Source: Kingdonia uniflora | Taxonomy: Eukaryota; Streptophyta; Magnoliopsida; Ranunculales; Circaeasteraceae | Direction: 5' to 3' | NCBI GenBank assembly: GCA_014058105.1 | Contig: JACGCM010002890.1 | Span: 1,860,001 to 1,924,000 of the forward strand | DNA: 64,000 bases | Part shown: positions 35,441 through 48,300 of the stretch, piece after piece | How positions within the stretch are numbered: position 1 is the first letter of the stretch | Layout of the letters: each line of letters opens with the position of its first letter | Notes under the pieces: model-generated | What the model was told of the DNA's origin: nothing | Databases searched by the model: none | The model's input: the letters and a program-made list of their open reading frames with translations, nothing else | Made by a program: the position numbers and the translations under genes

Positions 35441-35486
35441 CCAACCCTGTTGGGTTCCTAGCTTGGGCTGGACCCAACTCCTAACA
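35441..35486 (-). repeat. 5' LTR of copia-1, remaining piece
   Basis: CCAACCCTGTTGGGTTCC through CTCCTAACA. It matches 11448-11493 with few changes and completes the LTR interrupted at 29454. Confidence 0.88.
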
Positions 35487-36315
35487 TGTGACAGATATTG
35501 GGTAGGTTGTAAAGTGCTCCCGTGTGCATTTTACCTTCTAGTCCTGGTCATTGAAAGCCCAATCCTTTGACTCCCTTTATATTCCTTTCTACACTTTTGA
35601 CTCTAGAAGCTTTAGAAAAACAATTCATGACATTCCACTGACAGTTGACTTTCAAGTCGAAGAATATGATTTGAAGGGCACTCCCCTTTCGAACATCAAT
35701 ACAGATGTGAGTTTCTTCGTTGAATGCTTACAAAGAGATGCAAATTAGTTTCTTCGTTGAACATCAACTCACGAAGGGAGCTCATAACTCGTTTGACATG
35801 CTCCAAAATACAATATCACCATGTTATAGCCCAAAATATTATGTAGAACTCTCATAGGGAACTTGAATGACCCGCACCAACCCCTTCCAGGTATGATAAA
35901 TGACAAACGTACGATAAATGTGCGCCTACAAAACCAGGCGCACATAAATAATATGTATAATTCGCAAAGAAAATAACATTCAAAATGAAGGCTAATGGAG
36001 TCATTTCATCGAGGTTTAAACTTGACATATTCCACGCCTTACACATGCCTCACATTGACATAGTCAAACTCCAAAACAGTGTGACTGACACTATTCCTTT
36101 TCCTTTGGGGGTTCGTTTGGTTAGATCTTCCGTTAGACTGCACTGACCCAGATTCGTCCGCCCCACACACACAACTCACCTGCACCAGCCAACCAACCAA
36201 AGACTGTGTGTGTGAGTGAGTCCAAAACACACTTCCCTCTTTAATATCGACCTCCACAGCAATTAAACTCACACAAACCTCGTTCTTCTCTCCCTCTATC
36301 TGGTTTCGATCTCTA
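35487..36315 (+). promoter_or_regulatory. Upstream region of the pyruvate kinase gene
   Basis: These 829 bases separate the copia-1 LTR end from the pyruvate kinase start codon. I see no gene. A CA-repeat-like stretch (CACACACACAACTCAC near 36162) and a CT-rich leader (TTCTTCTCTCCCTCTATC, 36283-36300) precede the ATG. No convincing TATA box is seen; TTTAATA near 36240 is a weak candidate. A 14-base word TTTCTTCGTTGAA occurs twice (35711 and 35749). Confidence 0.4.
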
Positions 36316-39300
36316 ATGGCGTCGATGAGAATGTCGATGTTGAACTGTGAGACAACAAGGACCACTGATCAGCTCTCATGGACGAGGAATTTGAGTGGAT
36401 TCACAACTAGAACTAAGCAAATATCAGTTTGTTTTGATAATAAAGCTGTGTTCAATGTTAGATCGATGAGGGTTGTGGAGTCCAATCATAGTGTTGATTT
36501 CTCATCATCAGTCAATGGTTCTCTCAACCTTGTAAGTATCGAATTTGATTCAGTTTTGTGTTTCGTAAATTAAATTTATGATTGAAGTTGTTAATTAGCT
36601 GTTTTGATGATTAGTAGTGTTGATTTTGGTTGTTTTGTATGTTTTAATGTTGAAATTCAGTATCGGGGTATACTATTGTGTTGGAAATGAAGGTATTTTG
36701 ACTTTGTTAGATAGGTTGTGTGAGAAATTTAGAGGTGTTTGCAGCAACTTTATGGGGTAAAAACTGGAGGCAGAAATTGTATTGAAGTATGTTATTGTCG
36801 TAAAATGGAAATTTTGGAAATTTTATTTTTTTGGGGGGGTGGGGGTTAGTATGAGATGGAGGGATGTTTGGATGCGGGGATAAGTTTGTTCTGAATGATG
36901 TTGAGTTGGATAAAATGTGAAGATGTAATATGGTTTGTAGCTTTAGTTCCATATTGAAATGCAGAACTGTTGGCTTCCAAATCTTACTTAAAATGTTTGG
37001 CATAAGTTTGTGAATTTTCATTTAAATGGTAAATAACTCGCATTGGAAATCGTAATTTAAAGAGGGTTCTTCAAATTCCTTCCCCCCCCCCCTAAACTAC
37101 AAAAAATGGCTCTGAGCTACTTGAAACCTCTGAGCTACTTGAAACTTGTTGACTTTCAATCTTAACTATAATTCATGTAAGTTGTTGAAGTGCTACTACA
37201 TAGTAATGGAAAGAGTTTTATAGGGATGGTCCTGTAAGGGTCTAATTTCGTAACTCGAATGGCACTTACACCAAATGTACTTGTGACTCAAATATAAGAA
37301 CATAAAATATAAATTGACACAGGTGTTTAGCGTGGAAATCTCTGAATAGTTGAAAACCACAACCTCAGTCTAAGGGTTTAGTAAAAGAGCTTTATTACTT
37401 TAGATTGATATTTCTAGATTACAACTTTAGATTTTTTTAGTTGGAAAAACTTGGTCCCTTTCTCCTCTATATTTTATTCCTTTTATAGACCTCATTGTCA
37501 GTTCGTTTTTATGTGTAAGCACGTTCTCCTGAAATGGGGAAAGTGGGAGTTACTCCTGTAACTGCCAGTTCGTGGGAGACAGGTGTCCTTGACTCGTTTC
37601 TATTTCATCTGGAGTGCTCGAGCCACGTTCTTTTGTAGTTCGTGGTCTAGGTGTTATTGTTGACAACGTGTATGTCACATGTATGTTGCGTGAGTCTAGC
37701 ATGGCACTAGTTCGATGCTATCCAAGCTCAAGGGATAGGTCCCTACAGGTCCAACCGTCCAAGTTCACATTGCCCCCCAACCCCGGTATGCAATATATTG
37801 GACTTTACCCCTCAAACCTCGCCTGACCTCGAGCCAATCCAGTTTGACTTGTGTTGACTATGCCTTTTATTGTAATCTGTCTATTTTACCCTTGCACTTT
37901 ACTCCCCATTGGTTTATGTACAAGTGTAAAGTTGGCAGGTTATATGAAAAACTATAGTCAACTCTGTTTGACTTGAAGACATGCGAGTTTTGGGAGGTAA
38001 GGTCCAATATATTGCAAGCCTGGGGGCCAATGCAATTATCCCCCAAATAGTAAGGGGTAAACACTAAAATCACAACCAAGTATTCCCTATATATACTCTT
38101 CCACAAATAGAGAAACTCCCGAACATTTGGTGCTCTCAGATGTGTGCCTATCAATGGAGTGGGTGACATACTATTTCAATGAATCATTTCTTGAAGCCGA
38201 AGCAAATTATGTAAACACTTACTCAAAATATCACTCGAAATCCCACTTATCAGATTCTCCATTGTGGAAGAATCCATTTGATTGAGAATGGTATCGGTGG
38301 CTACCACTGTTTTACCGGTCTGTCTGTCCCCAATAATTATTTCTCGCTGACTGCGTCTGATAGGGATCATTGAATCAATAACAATAAGTCCCGTTTGAAT
38401 AGGTTCATACATAGAACATATCAAAATAATACCTGGAGCAGGAGATTCAATTAACCGCGATTCAGGTTAATTGGAGTTGCTGTTAGGGACCCAAGATCAC
38501 TTCCTGCCAGTAGCATCTTGAGTTACCGATGTCGCTAAAACATGCTTACTTGTGAAATGTAGGAATGATAGTTGCAGAGTAAGGAAACTATAGTTGTTAA
38601 GGGTAGTTCACATTGCCCCCTAGGTATGCAATATATTGGACTTCATCCCGCAAACCTCGCCCGACCTCGAGTCAAACCAGTTTGACTATACCTTTTAATG
38701 TGATCTGTCTATTTTACCTTTGCACTTTACCCCCACTTGGTTCACGTGTTGCACATGTACAAGGTTGAAGTAGGCAGGTCACATTAAAAAGTATAGTCAA
38801 CTCTGTTTGACTCGAGGACATACAAGTTTTGGGGAGTAAGATCCAATATATTGCAAGCCTGGGGGGCAAATGCAATTTTTGCCCCAAATAAACACTAGAA
38901 AAAGCCAACCAAGTATTCCCTATACCCGCTCTGCAATGGATAGAGGAACTCCCAAACTTTTGGTGATCTCAGATGTGCGCCTATCAATGGAATGGGTGAC
39001 TTATTAATTGCGATGAATAATTTCTTGAAGCCGAAGCAAATTCGGAAAGTGCTTACTCGAAATCCCACTTATCAGATTCCGTTGTGGAATAATCCATTTG
39101 ATTAAGAATAGTATCGATGGCTACCGCTGTTTTACCGGTCTGTCTGTCCCTAATAATTATTTCTCGCTGACTACGTCTGTTAAGAATCATTGAATCAATT
39201 GCAATAGGTCCTGTTTGAAGAGGCTCATACATAAAGCACATCGAAATAATACCTGGAGCAAGAGATTCAATTAACCGCGATTCAGAAGTGAATTTTCCGA

Positions 39301-42300
39301 CGGCCTAATATGGTGGCATTTGGGGCAAAAACACTATATCAAGGGAGTAAGGTTTCTCGTTCAAACTGGGCTTGTCGCACTCACCCGTCTGTGTGTGATT
39401 AGTGATTATTTACAGAATTTAGAAAGTCTTATGCCAGTAGGGATACTTCGAACAGGATATAGGGAATTATCAAGTAGCCTAGCTGGTAGGGAACATTGGA
39501 GTTGTTTATCAGGGACCCAAGATCACTCCCACCCCTCCTGTTTAACTTGTGTTTGACTATAACTTTTAATGTCCCTTAAACTTTACTCCCCACTTGGTTC
39601 ACGGTGAAGTAGGTATGTCACATTAAAAAATATAATCAACTCTATTTGACATGAGGACATACGAGTTTTGGGGGGTAAGGTCCAATTTATTGCAAGCCTG
39701 GGGGGCAAATGCAATTTTACCTCAAATAGTAAGGGGCAAACACTAAAAAACCCAATCAAGTATTCCCTATATCCGCTCTGCAACTTGTGTGGTTATTTAT
39801 GGAATTCAACAAGTCTTTTGCCCGTATGGATACTTTGAACGGGATATAGGGGAATATCAGCTAGCCTAGCTGGTAGGATACATTGGAGTTGTTATCAAGG
39901 ATCCAATATCACTTTATACCAGCAGTATCTTGAATTATTGATCTCACTAAAACAGGTTTACTCATGAAATGTAGGAAAGACAGTTGCTTCAGAGCAAGGG
40001 AACTATACTTGTTAATGGTAGTTTCATAACCAACATATCTACAAACCAAATAAATGCTACTCTTTGCGAAACCTAATCCTAAAGCTTAACCAACAAGTGT
40101 AACCGACACATATGCGGGGTTGTGGTAAGAAAAGCCAAAACCTCAAACCAAAATCCTCAGGGAGTGAAGAATCGATCAAAGAACCTTTCGAACTGCCAAG
40201 AAACCAACAGAAGACCTTAAAATGACCCACAAAACTAGTCACAAAACACCTCAATGGTAAAGAAACCAACCAAGAATCATCTAATAATAACAAAGAATTT
40301 TCTACTAACCTAGTATATCCCTACGATGTTATATCAACCGAACTAGAGGCTTAAGTCCCGCTTCAGTTGAAGGCTCAGTCCGTAAGTTGCATTCGCCTTC
40401 TTATTCTTGATTGCATGAGAGTATATTCTTAATACAACATCTCACATATAAGGGTGTTTTGCAGGACAAACCACTCTTTCCTATTGTACTCATTAAAACA
40501 AATTTTTAGCAATCTAAAGTAGAGTCGCTCACCCCTTTTTCTTTATACTTTACTTGGGCTTTCCATGACGTAGTTTATTAATGAGTTTAAAGATACTAAT
40601 GTGAGGCATCTTACCTTTTTTACATCATTTGTATTTTTTGTTCATTTATTTACTAAGCAAGTTTTAACATTTCACTTTCTAAACTTTCAGGATAAACAGA
40701 CCTCTTTTGGGGTTCAAGCAAGTAACAACTCAAATGATGACACAGTGGTAACTCTAAATGCTCGAAGAAAGACAAAAATAGTTTGTACAATTGGCCCTTC
40801 TACAAGTTCACGGGAAATGATATGGAAAATGGCAAAAGCTGGTATGAATGTAGCACGTCTAAATATGTCCCACGGAGACCATGCATCCCATCAGAAAACT
40901 ATCGATCTAGTAAAAGAATATAATGCTCAATTTGAGGACAAGGTCATTTCTATAATGCTGGATACCAAGGTACATTTCTTGGAATACATGTTTATCTGAT
41001 GATAACATTTTCTCTTAGAGCATAAGATTAACATCACGAGTCAATTATACTTTTGTTGATTTCTTTGTTATTTGGAAATGTGAGTTCATGCGAGTACAAG
41101 AATCTAAATATGCTTCGTTGTGGCATGCTAAGGAGTGATTCTTACACTCGTGTTAAAGCTGTGTATTTTTTGAGGAAAGAAAATGTCATAGTCCTTGTGC
41201 CCTTTTGAGGTGTAGACGTACAAGTGACCACATGAGGAGTTTTGCATTTTTTTTCTTTTCTTTTAATTTAGAGATCTAGGGTAATATGTTTTTTCCTTTA
41301 TTTTTTAATATCTGCATTTTCTTGGTCTCATTGCATCATAATAAGATTTAGTGTTATGCTCATACGATATTTATTTTTGAATGAGGTGATAATTTTACGT
41401 CATGCAGGGCCCTGAGGTTAGAAGTGGTGACGTGCCTCAACCTATCATGTTGGAGGAGGGACAAGAATTCAACTTTACCATTAAAAGAGGAGTTTCCTCA
41501 GATAACACTGTTAGTGTAAACTACGATGATTTTGTGAATGATGTGGAGGCTGGGGATATCCTGCTGGTTGATGGTAAGAATTGCCACTAAAAACTGAACT
41601 TGATATTGCATAATACTTCTTCCGCCTTAACAGCGCCCTTCTATACATATCCTTTTCTGATTATATGTAAATATAGGTATATACTATGCATATGCGACGA
41701 AATTTTGACACACTTTTTCATGATACAAGTTACTTATATCGTAGGGATAGCTAAAGATGATTAACATGCTTCTCCGTTTGGAAATGATCTCTTCAATGTT
41801 GAGAGAAGTACTCATAATCGAAAGCCATTTCGATACTTCTAATCATATCATTGATGGTGGTTTTTAATTTAAGTTGGAATTGACGACCTAGAACGGGTTT
41901 GTAATTCTTTTCGCGATCTTCATGGTAAGGAAATCATATTAAAAAGGAAATAATCTCTTAATTCATCTCCATTTGGACCCCATTAATGGTGTTAGCTAAT
42001 AGATGTATCGTTCCCCTATGCGTATGTATATGCATTTATCAATTGAATTTGTTGCAAGGGAATATTCATTTTATTTACCCTTTTAAAATACATAATTTGC
42101 TTTAATTAGATACAGTCCATTGTTACATAGGTATCCTAACACATGATGCCCATCTTTATCTTTTGTTTTATCTATGATAGTCTTTTGATCAACCCCCATC
42201 TCTATGCATAAGAATAATATGGACGCCCATTCGTAATCTGGAACACCAGCTCCTTTTCAAGAGCTACTGAGTTATTATTCTATCATTTATTAGGAGGAAT

Positions 42301-45300
42301 GTTATCACTTTCCGTGAAGTCAAAAACAGCAGATACAGTTAAATGTGAAGTAGTTGATGGCGGAGAGCTGAGTTCGAGACGGCATTTAAACGTGCGTGGT
42401 AAAAGTGCAACATTGCCTTCAATAACGGGTAATATTCCGCATTTCATATGCTTTTTGTCTTCTCTTTTCTCTTAATTTCTTTTAATACAAATAGGTTATA
42501 TAAATGTATGTTTCGGAATCTGCTGTTCTGCAGAGAAAGACTGGGAAGATATCAAATTTGGTGTGGACAACAAGGTTGATTTCTATGCAGTTTCGTTCGT
42601 TAAAGATGCTAAAGTAGTACACGAACTGAAAGACTATCTTAAAAGTAAGTTCCTGCAATGACTATCTGTCAATAAGTTTCTCAATATAGTGCTTAAGCAC
42701 GTAATTTGAAGAAACAAATAATAATAACAAAATGCATTTTCCTTGTAGGATCTAATGCGGATATTCATGTGATTGTTAAGATTGAAAGTGCGGATTCTAT
42801 ACCAAATCTTCATTCAATAATTACTGCATCTGATGGGGTAAGTTATGTTTAAGTTTATATAAGCGAATATTGATCTTCCGTGGCACTCTGAATTAGGATT
42901 AATAGCTCTTTTTGTTTTATTTAATGCTATACCCAATTTGGTTAGTCAATAATTTGTTCACGTTAAGTAATTAACATAGTTCTTTGGTTTTACATGGAGG
43001 GGCAAAAATGAGTACTGTAATACATGTAATATTTCACCATGGACACTGAAATTTATTTGAAGTTATTCCTCTTTAATTAATTCACCATTTGGATAGGCTG
43101 ATTGTAATTTTTGTTTATTCATTATCGCTTATTTTTAGTCTGTTTAGTCCAACTAGTATACTCTCTCCACACTTTAGAAATATTAATAAAAAGGAATTGT
43201 AGTAGGAATTATCGTTTAGAGTTTAGGCCTGCAACTCGGGAGGCTTGAGTCGGTTCTAGAGTCTACCCGAGCACAGCCCTAGCAACAGTACTGTCAACCT
43301 GACCTGAACACAACTCAATCTCAGTCTGGTATGTCCCAAACCTGACCAAAATATGCATTGGTGAGCACGAGTTGGGTTGAGATAATCTAGTATTAGACCG
43401 ATTCAACTTGGATGAACAGCACTGGATTTAAAATTCAATTATGTTAAATATAGATGTAAGTGTGATTAGAACTCACGGCCTCAAGATTTATCTTGACTTA
43501 AAATAGAGCGTGCGCCTTGCGGAGATACCGTGGCAAGCCCCGGGAGACTAGTTAGGAAAATGGTGAAAAATGATGAACCTGACGAACTTCTGGATTTCAA
43601 AATAAAAACCTGAAAAATATGATATCTCTAGCCAAATTGGTTTATCAGTCCATGCTGATATTGTATATAATTATTATATAGTACACTAGGTAACAACGGC
43701 ACTTCACTTTTAAAAAATAGAACGTGTCCGACACCCCGACACTCGGATACACGTGTTTAACACTATTTACAAGGTGTTTTTCTATTTTATGCCGTTTCCG
43801 GGTACCCGTGTCGGACACCGACACCCGTATCCGTGTCGTTATCCAGATAGTCCATCATCACTGCATTCATATTGTGTGCAAGTTGGGCCAGTACCCCAAA
43901 CACTAAACCAAAATCAAACTCGATTTGCCCTGGGCACATAAATATCAGTGAGGCTCAGGCCGACTATATCAACTCTAACCCGAGGATTCAGCTGTACTCA
44001 TTGGGTTCGTGTTCAGTGTCTAAATTGTACCCTAGTTTAGACATGCTTCAAAGAGGGATGAAGAGTTCAAGATAAATACTCCGGCTCTTTCTTATTCTCA
44101 TACCAACCAGCAACAATTGGATTCACAAAGTCCCAGGGCCTTACGATATTACTGCCATTTCTGTTGTATCATTAGGGTCGTGATTATCTAATAATCTTCC
44201 AGAAAAGAAACTAATACTATAATTGGATTATATAACCATTTGGGATATTTCTGATTGATTCGTTGAGGATTTGTTTCTTTCGGGCATGAATAACTTTGCT
44301 TGCATACTGTTAACAACAGGCAATGGTGGCTCGAGGAGACCTTGGAGCTGAGCTTCCAATTGAGGAAGTCCCATTGTTACAGGTACTATGTTGATCCTCA
44401 GATTGTAGTAGTATTTATAGTTACTCGTAGAAATCTCGTTATTTCCTTATAATTTTGTAAGTCATATTTCCCAAAATATATCATTTCTTTCAAATAAAAT
44501 AAATAAATAGGTATTTCTCTTTATCGTAGTTATGTATGTAATAGATCATGCCTCGTGGGTCATTTACCCACGAGGCCACGTACCTTATATTTTCTCTATA
44601 TATAAATACTAAGGGCTTCATTATTTTTTTCCGTTCTCTTGTTAGAATTTTTGGATGAACTCTTAAATTCCTAGAATTCAATTTGAGTAGTTAATTTGTG
44701 CTTCCACAAAGTAGTTAGTAACAACTTGGTAACAGAGCTATGAACGATGTTAGGTTTGCCTTCTACCTTCGTGCAATTCTTGAGATTGCAAGGTTGGAGG
44801 CGAGAATCGTGACGGAGGAATCGAAGAAATTCGATGGAGATGGCTTGGAGATGAAATACCACAAAGAAACGACGGAGATAAAGGTTCACCGTGCCACTAA
44901 TCTAGTAGGTGGGAAAGACAGAGACGTGTTGGGGAGCTCTCGATCAAAGTCCCACAAGGAGTTTGCGACATTGATGCGAGAGGTTCACATGAAGCCCAAC
45001 CCCAATCCAAAACCCTTGCCTAGAATTCGAAGAACAATCGGAGAAGAGTTTATTACATCGCCATCGGTGACTATGATGACCGGAATTCAAGAGAGAGATG
45101 TTCCCATCACTGTTGAGATCGACGAAACTCACGATCTGGAGTGCGAAAAGGACCAAGAAACTAGGGAAGACGGTGCAGGCATACCATAGGGGCATGGCAC
45201 GCAGGGCACATGCATGCCACAACACGGTCCTGGGCACAAGAGTCACGGTCAAGGCATCGGGCAGGGCGCAACAGGCACATGTCAGGGCATGCCTGCGGCA

Positions 45301-48300
45301 GGCATGCATGCACATAGATAGTGGTATTGAGCAGGGCATGCCATCGGGTTGCTCAGGCGTGCCATTGCAGCAGCTTACGCCAATAAGGGCCACGGGCCAC
45401 GGGCCACGAGGGCATCGATAGAGAGAAGTCGTGAACCCACAGTACCGACTCGGACACGCCGCGATCCCCATTTGTTACCGAGCTGCCGTTAACCGGGGGA
45501 GACCGTAGCCGACTAAAGGCGGGCACGAGTCCGATGGAGAGACCGCGGATTTCAACGGGGTTGACGACGAATTTGATTGACATACGAGCGATACCCGAAA
45601 GGGTCATTGCGTTGAATCCTTTACCACACCAACGAGTAAGGCGGGGAGTGCCCCGTTGAGCACTCACTTTGTGTGGGTCACTGACAAAGAGTGATGCTAG
45701 TAGTTCGGGAATCAACGAGTACTCGAAGTAGTTCGGAAATCAACGAGTACTGGAAGAAGCATGCGCTTTTCTGTACACGAATATAGGCTCAGGGGAAGGG
45801 ACTAGATACTATTATAGATGGAGGGTCAACAGATAACCTCATCTATGAGAGCGTAGTGGATAAACTACACCTCACCTTGGTGCCTCACCCCAAGGTTTCC
45901 TCGTTGAGTTGGCTACAGAAGGATGGTCAGTAAGGGGAAATATCAGTGTTATATCGTACGTGTGTGAAGATTAAGATGGGAGAATATGAAGAATCCATCT
46001 TATGTACCATTATCAAGATGGATGTCTGTCATTTACTCTTGGGTAGACCTTGGCAGTGGGTTTACCGCCAGGAGAGACTCCAGTTCGTATGACAAGTAGT
46101 TTCCTAGTAGAAGGAAGGAAACAGGGACTTGTTTACGCTTTGGTCTGTGTGATGTCTACTGCCCCTACTACAGTTCTTGACGAGTTACGGCCGCTTCTCG
46201 ATCAGTTTTCAAACGTCTGCCCCGAGCTAGATCCACCAGAGTTACCTCCGTTACGAGATATTTAGCACAACATCAATTTGATTTCAAGGGCGCCTCTACC
46301 TAATTTGCCCCATTATTGTATGGCCTGAGCGGAGCATGCAGAGTTACAGAGACAGGTCGCAGAGTTATGTACCAAAGGGGTTCTGAGGGTGAGTCTGTCA
46401 CTCGTGGCAGTTCCAACACTCTTAGTCTCCAAAAAGGATGGGAGTTACCGTATGTGTGTTGATTGTCGGGCAGTTAACAAGATCACAGTGAAGTATAGAT
46501 TTCCCATTCCTAGATTAAAGGATATTATAGATGATCTCTATGGCGTCAGGTTTTTCTCCAAACTTGATCTTAAAAGCGGGTACCACCAGATTCACACGCG
46601 ACCAGGGGATGAGTGGAAGACCCCTTTTAAGACCAAAGATGGTCTATATGAGTAGTTAGTGATGCCTTTTGGACTGTCTAATACTTCGTCCATATTCATG
46701 CATTTTATGTTAGAGACGTGACTGCACTGCAGAGAGGTTCGCGGTGGTCTACTTCGATGATATTCTTATACACAACCGCACCCAGGAGGAGCATCTTATT
46801 CATGTGGGATGAGTTTTAGAGGCCTTACGTCCACCACCAGTTATTTCTTCAGTTGAAGAAGTAATCTTTCCTTGTTGATTCCGTACAGTTTTTGGGGTAC
46901 ATTATCTCGTCAGAGGGGATCAAAGTTGACGAGGAGAAGATAAATACGATCAGGAACTAGCCACTTCCTACCACGACGACACAGGTACGGAGGTTTTATG
47001 GGTTGGCTATGTTTTACTAGCGATTCATAGATGGGTTCAGCAGTATTATGGCACCGATCACTTCCCTCATGGGAAATGTGCCATTTGAGTAGACTCCTGT
47101 GCCATTTGAGTAGACTCCTGAGACTGATGCGGCATTTCGATTGATCAAATTGAAGCTTGCGACAACTTCTGTTCTTGCATTACCATATTTTTCAGGGCGA
47201 TTTTTAAGGTTACGATAGACACATGTAAGACTGGGATTGGTGCTACGTTTTTATGGTTTGGGAGCCGGTGGCTTACGTCATTGAGAAGTTATCTGGGGCA
47301 CAGTTGAACTACAACACGTATGATATCCAGTTACTCGCAGTAGTACAGTCTCTGCGGCATTGACGACATTATTTGGTTCACCGGGAGTTCGTCATTCATT
47401 CTGATCATGACGCGCTACGGCATATGCATAGCCAGCAGAGGACTTCGACAGGCAGGCAAAGTGGTTCAGTTACCTCCAAAGTTTTGACTTCCACATTCAG
47501 CAAAGCACATTAAGGGTAAGGAAAACATTTTTGTAGACAAGACACCTCTTGGTTACACTCCGCTCTTCGGTATTTGGATTTTCTGAGTTACGTGCCTTGT
47601 ACCCTTCTGATGTGTATTTTGGGCCTATTTATGAGTCATGTGGGTAGCGCCAGGGTTCTCACGAGGATTACACTGTTCGGGATGGGTATTTATTTAAGGG
47701 TACAACTCTTTATGTTATGATTTCTTATATGCGAGAACGTTTGATTGTAGATATCCATGTTGGGGGACATGGGAGACATTTTGGGGTGATCAAGACCATG
47801 ACACTCATGCGGGAGAGGTACTTCTGGGACACTATGCGCAGGGATGTTAATGCCTTTATACGAAGATGTTATTCTTGTGTGACGGCTAAAGGGAGAGAGC
47901 AGAACACTGGCCTTTACACGCCTTTACTAATTCCTTCTAGCCCTTGGAGGTAGGGATGGCAATGGGGCGGATTTGGGGCGGGAGAGCTAATCCCATCCCC
48001 ATCCCCATCCCCATTCCCCACTTAGGTTTCAAACCCCCATCCCCGCCCCGATACCCGTTTAAGTTAAACGGGGATCCCCAAATCCACCCCATCCCCGCCC
48101 CATTTAACTTCAAAAAAAAAAATGGTCCCATCTGTATTTTTATTACCAATACCAATAGCAACATGTCTGAACCAATCTCCCTAGAACACTCACTCCCAGA
48201 TTCAATAACAAGAACAATAGGTGAACAACAACTATTGTTATAAGGGAACTCATGAATCAAACTTCCCCTACAAAGAGGGCAAGTTGAGCCATGTATCTAT

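Larger units (their letters stand above)
11336..35486 (-). mobile_element. Ty1/copia retrotransposon copia-1, split by two later insertions
   Basis: Copia-1 runs on the minus strand. Its 3' LTR is the left one (about 11336-11493, truncated) and is followed in plus coordinates by a polypurine tract complement. Its pol remnant lies at 11494-15399. Gag lies at about 27950-28590. The primer-binding-site region is at 29211-29232 and the 5' LTR at 29233-29454 plus 35441-35486. Gypsy-3 (15400-27823) and copia-2 (29455-35440) were inserted afterwards. The matched words at the LTR ends (AGGACACCCCAA and GGGTTCCTAGCTTGGGCTGG) occur in both LTR copies and prove that the split pieces belong together. No target duplication can be shown because the left LTR has lost its outer part. 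Confidence 0.85.

Noticed and set aside
35551..35748. 65-residue frame upstream of the pyruvate kinase gene
   Set aside because: No family resemblance, no upstream promoter signs, and it lies just beside a retrotransposon LTR.
38176..39241. A functional ATP synthase alpha gene
   Set aside because: Only about 70-80 codons of atpA are present in each copy, with substitutions and no flanking frame; they are plastid-derived fragments in an intron.
45353..45715. A 120-residue minus-strand ORF as a real gene
   Set aside because: No recognisable domain, and it overlaps the position of retroelement gag; kept only as an unassigned stretch.
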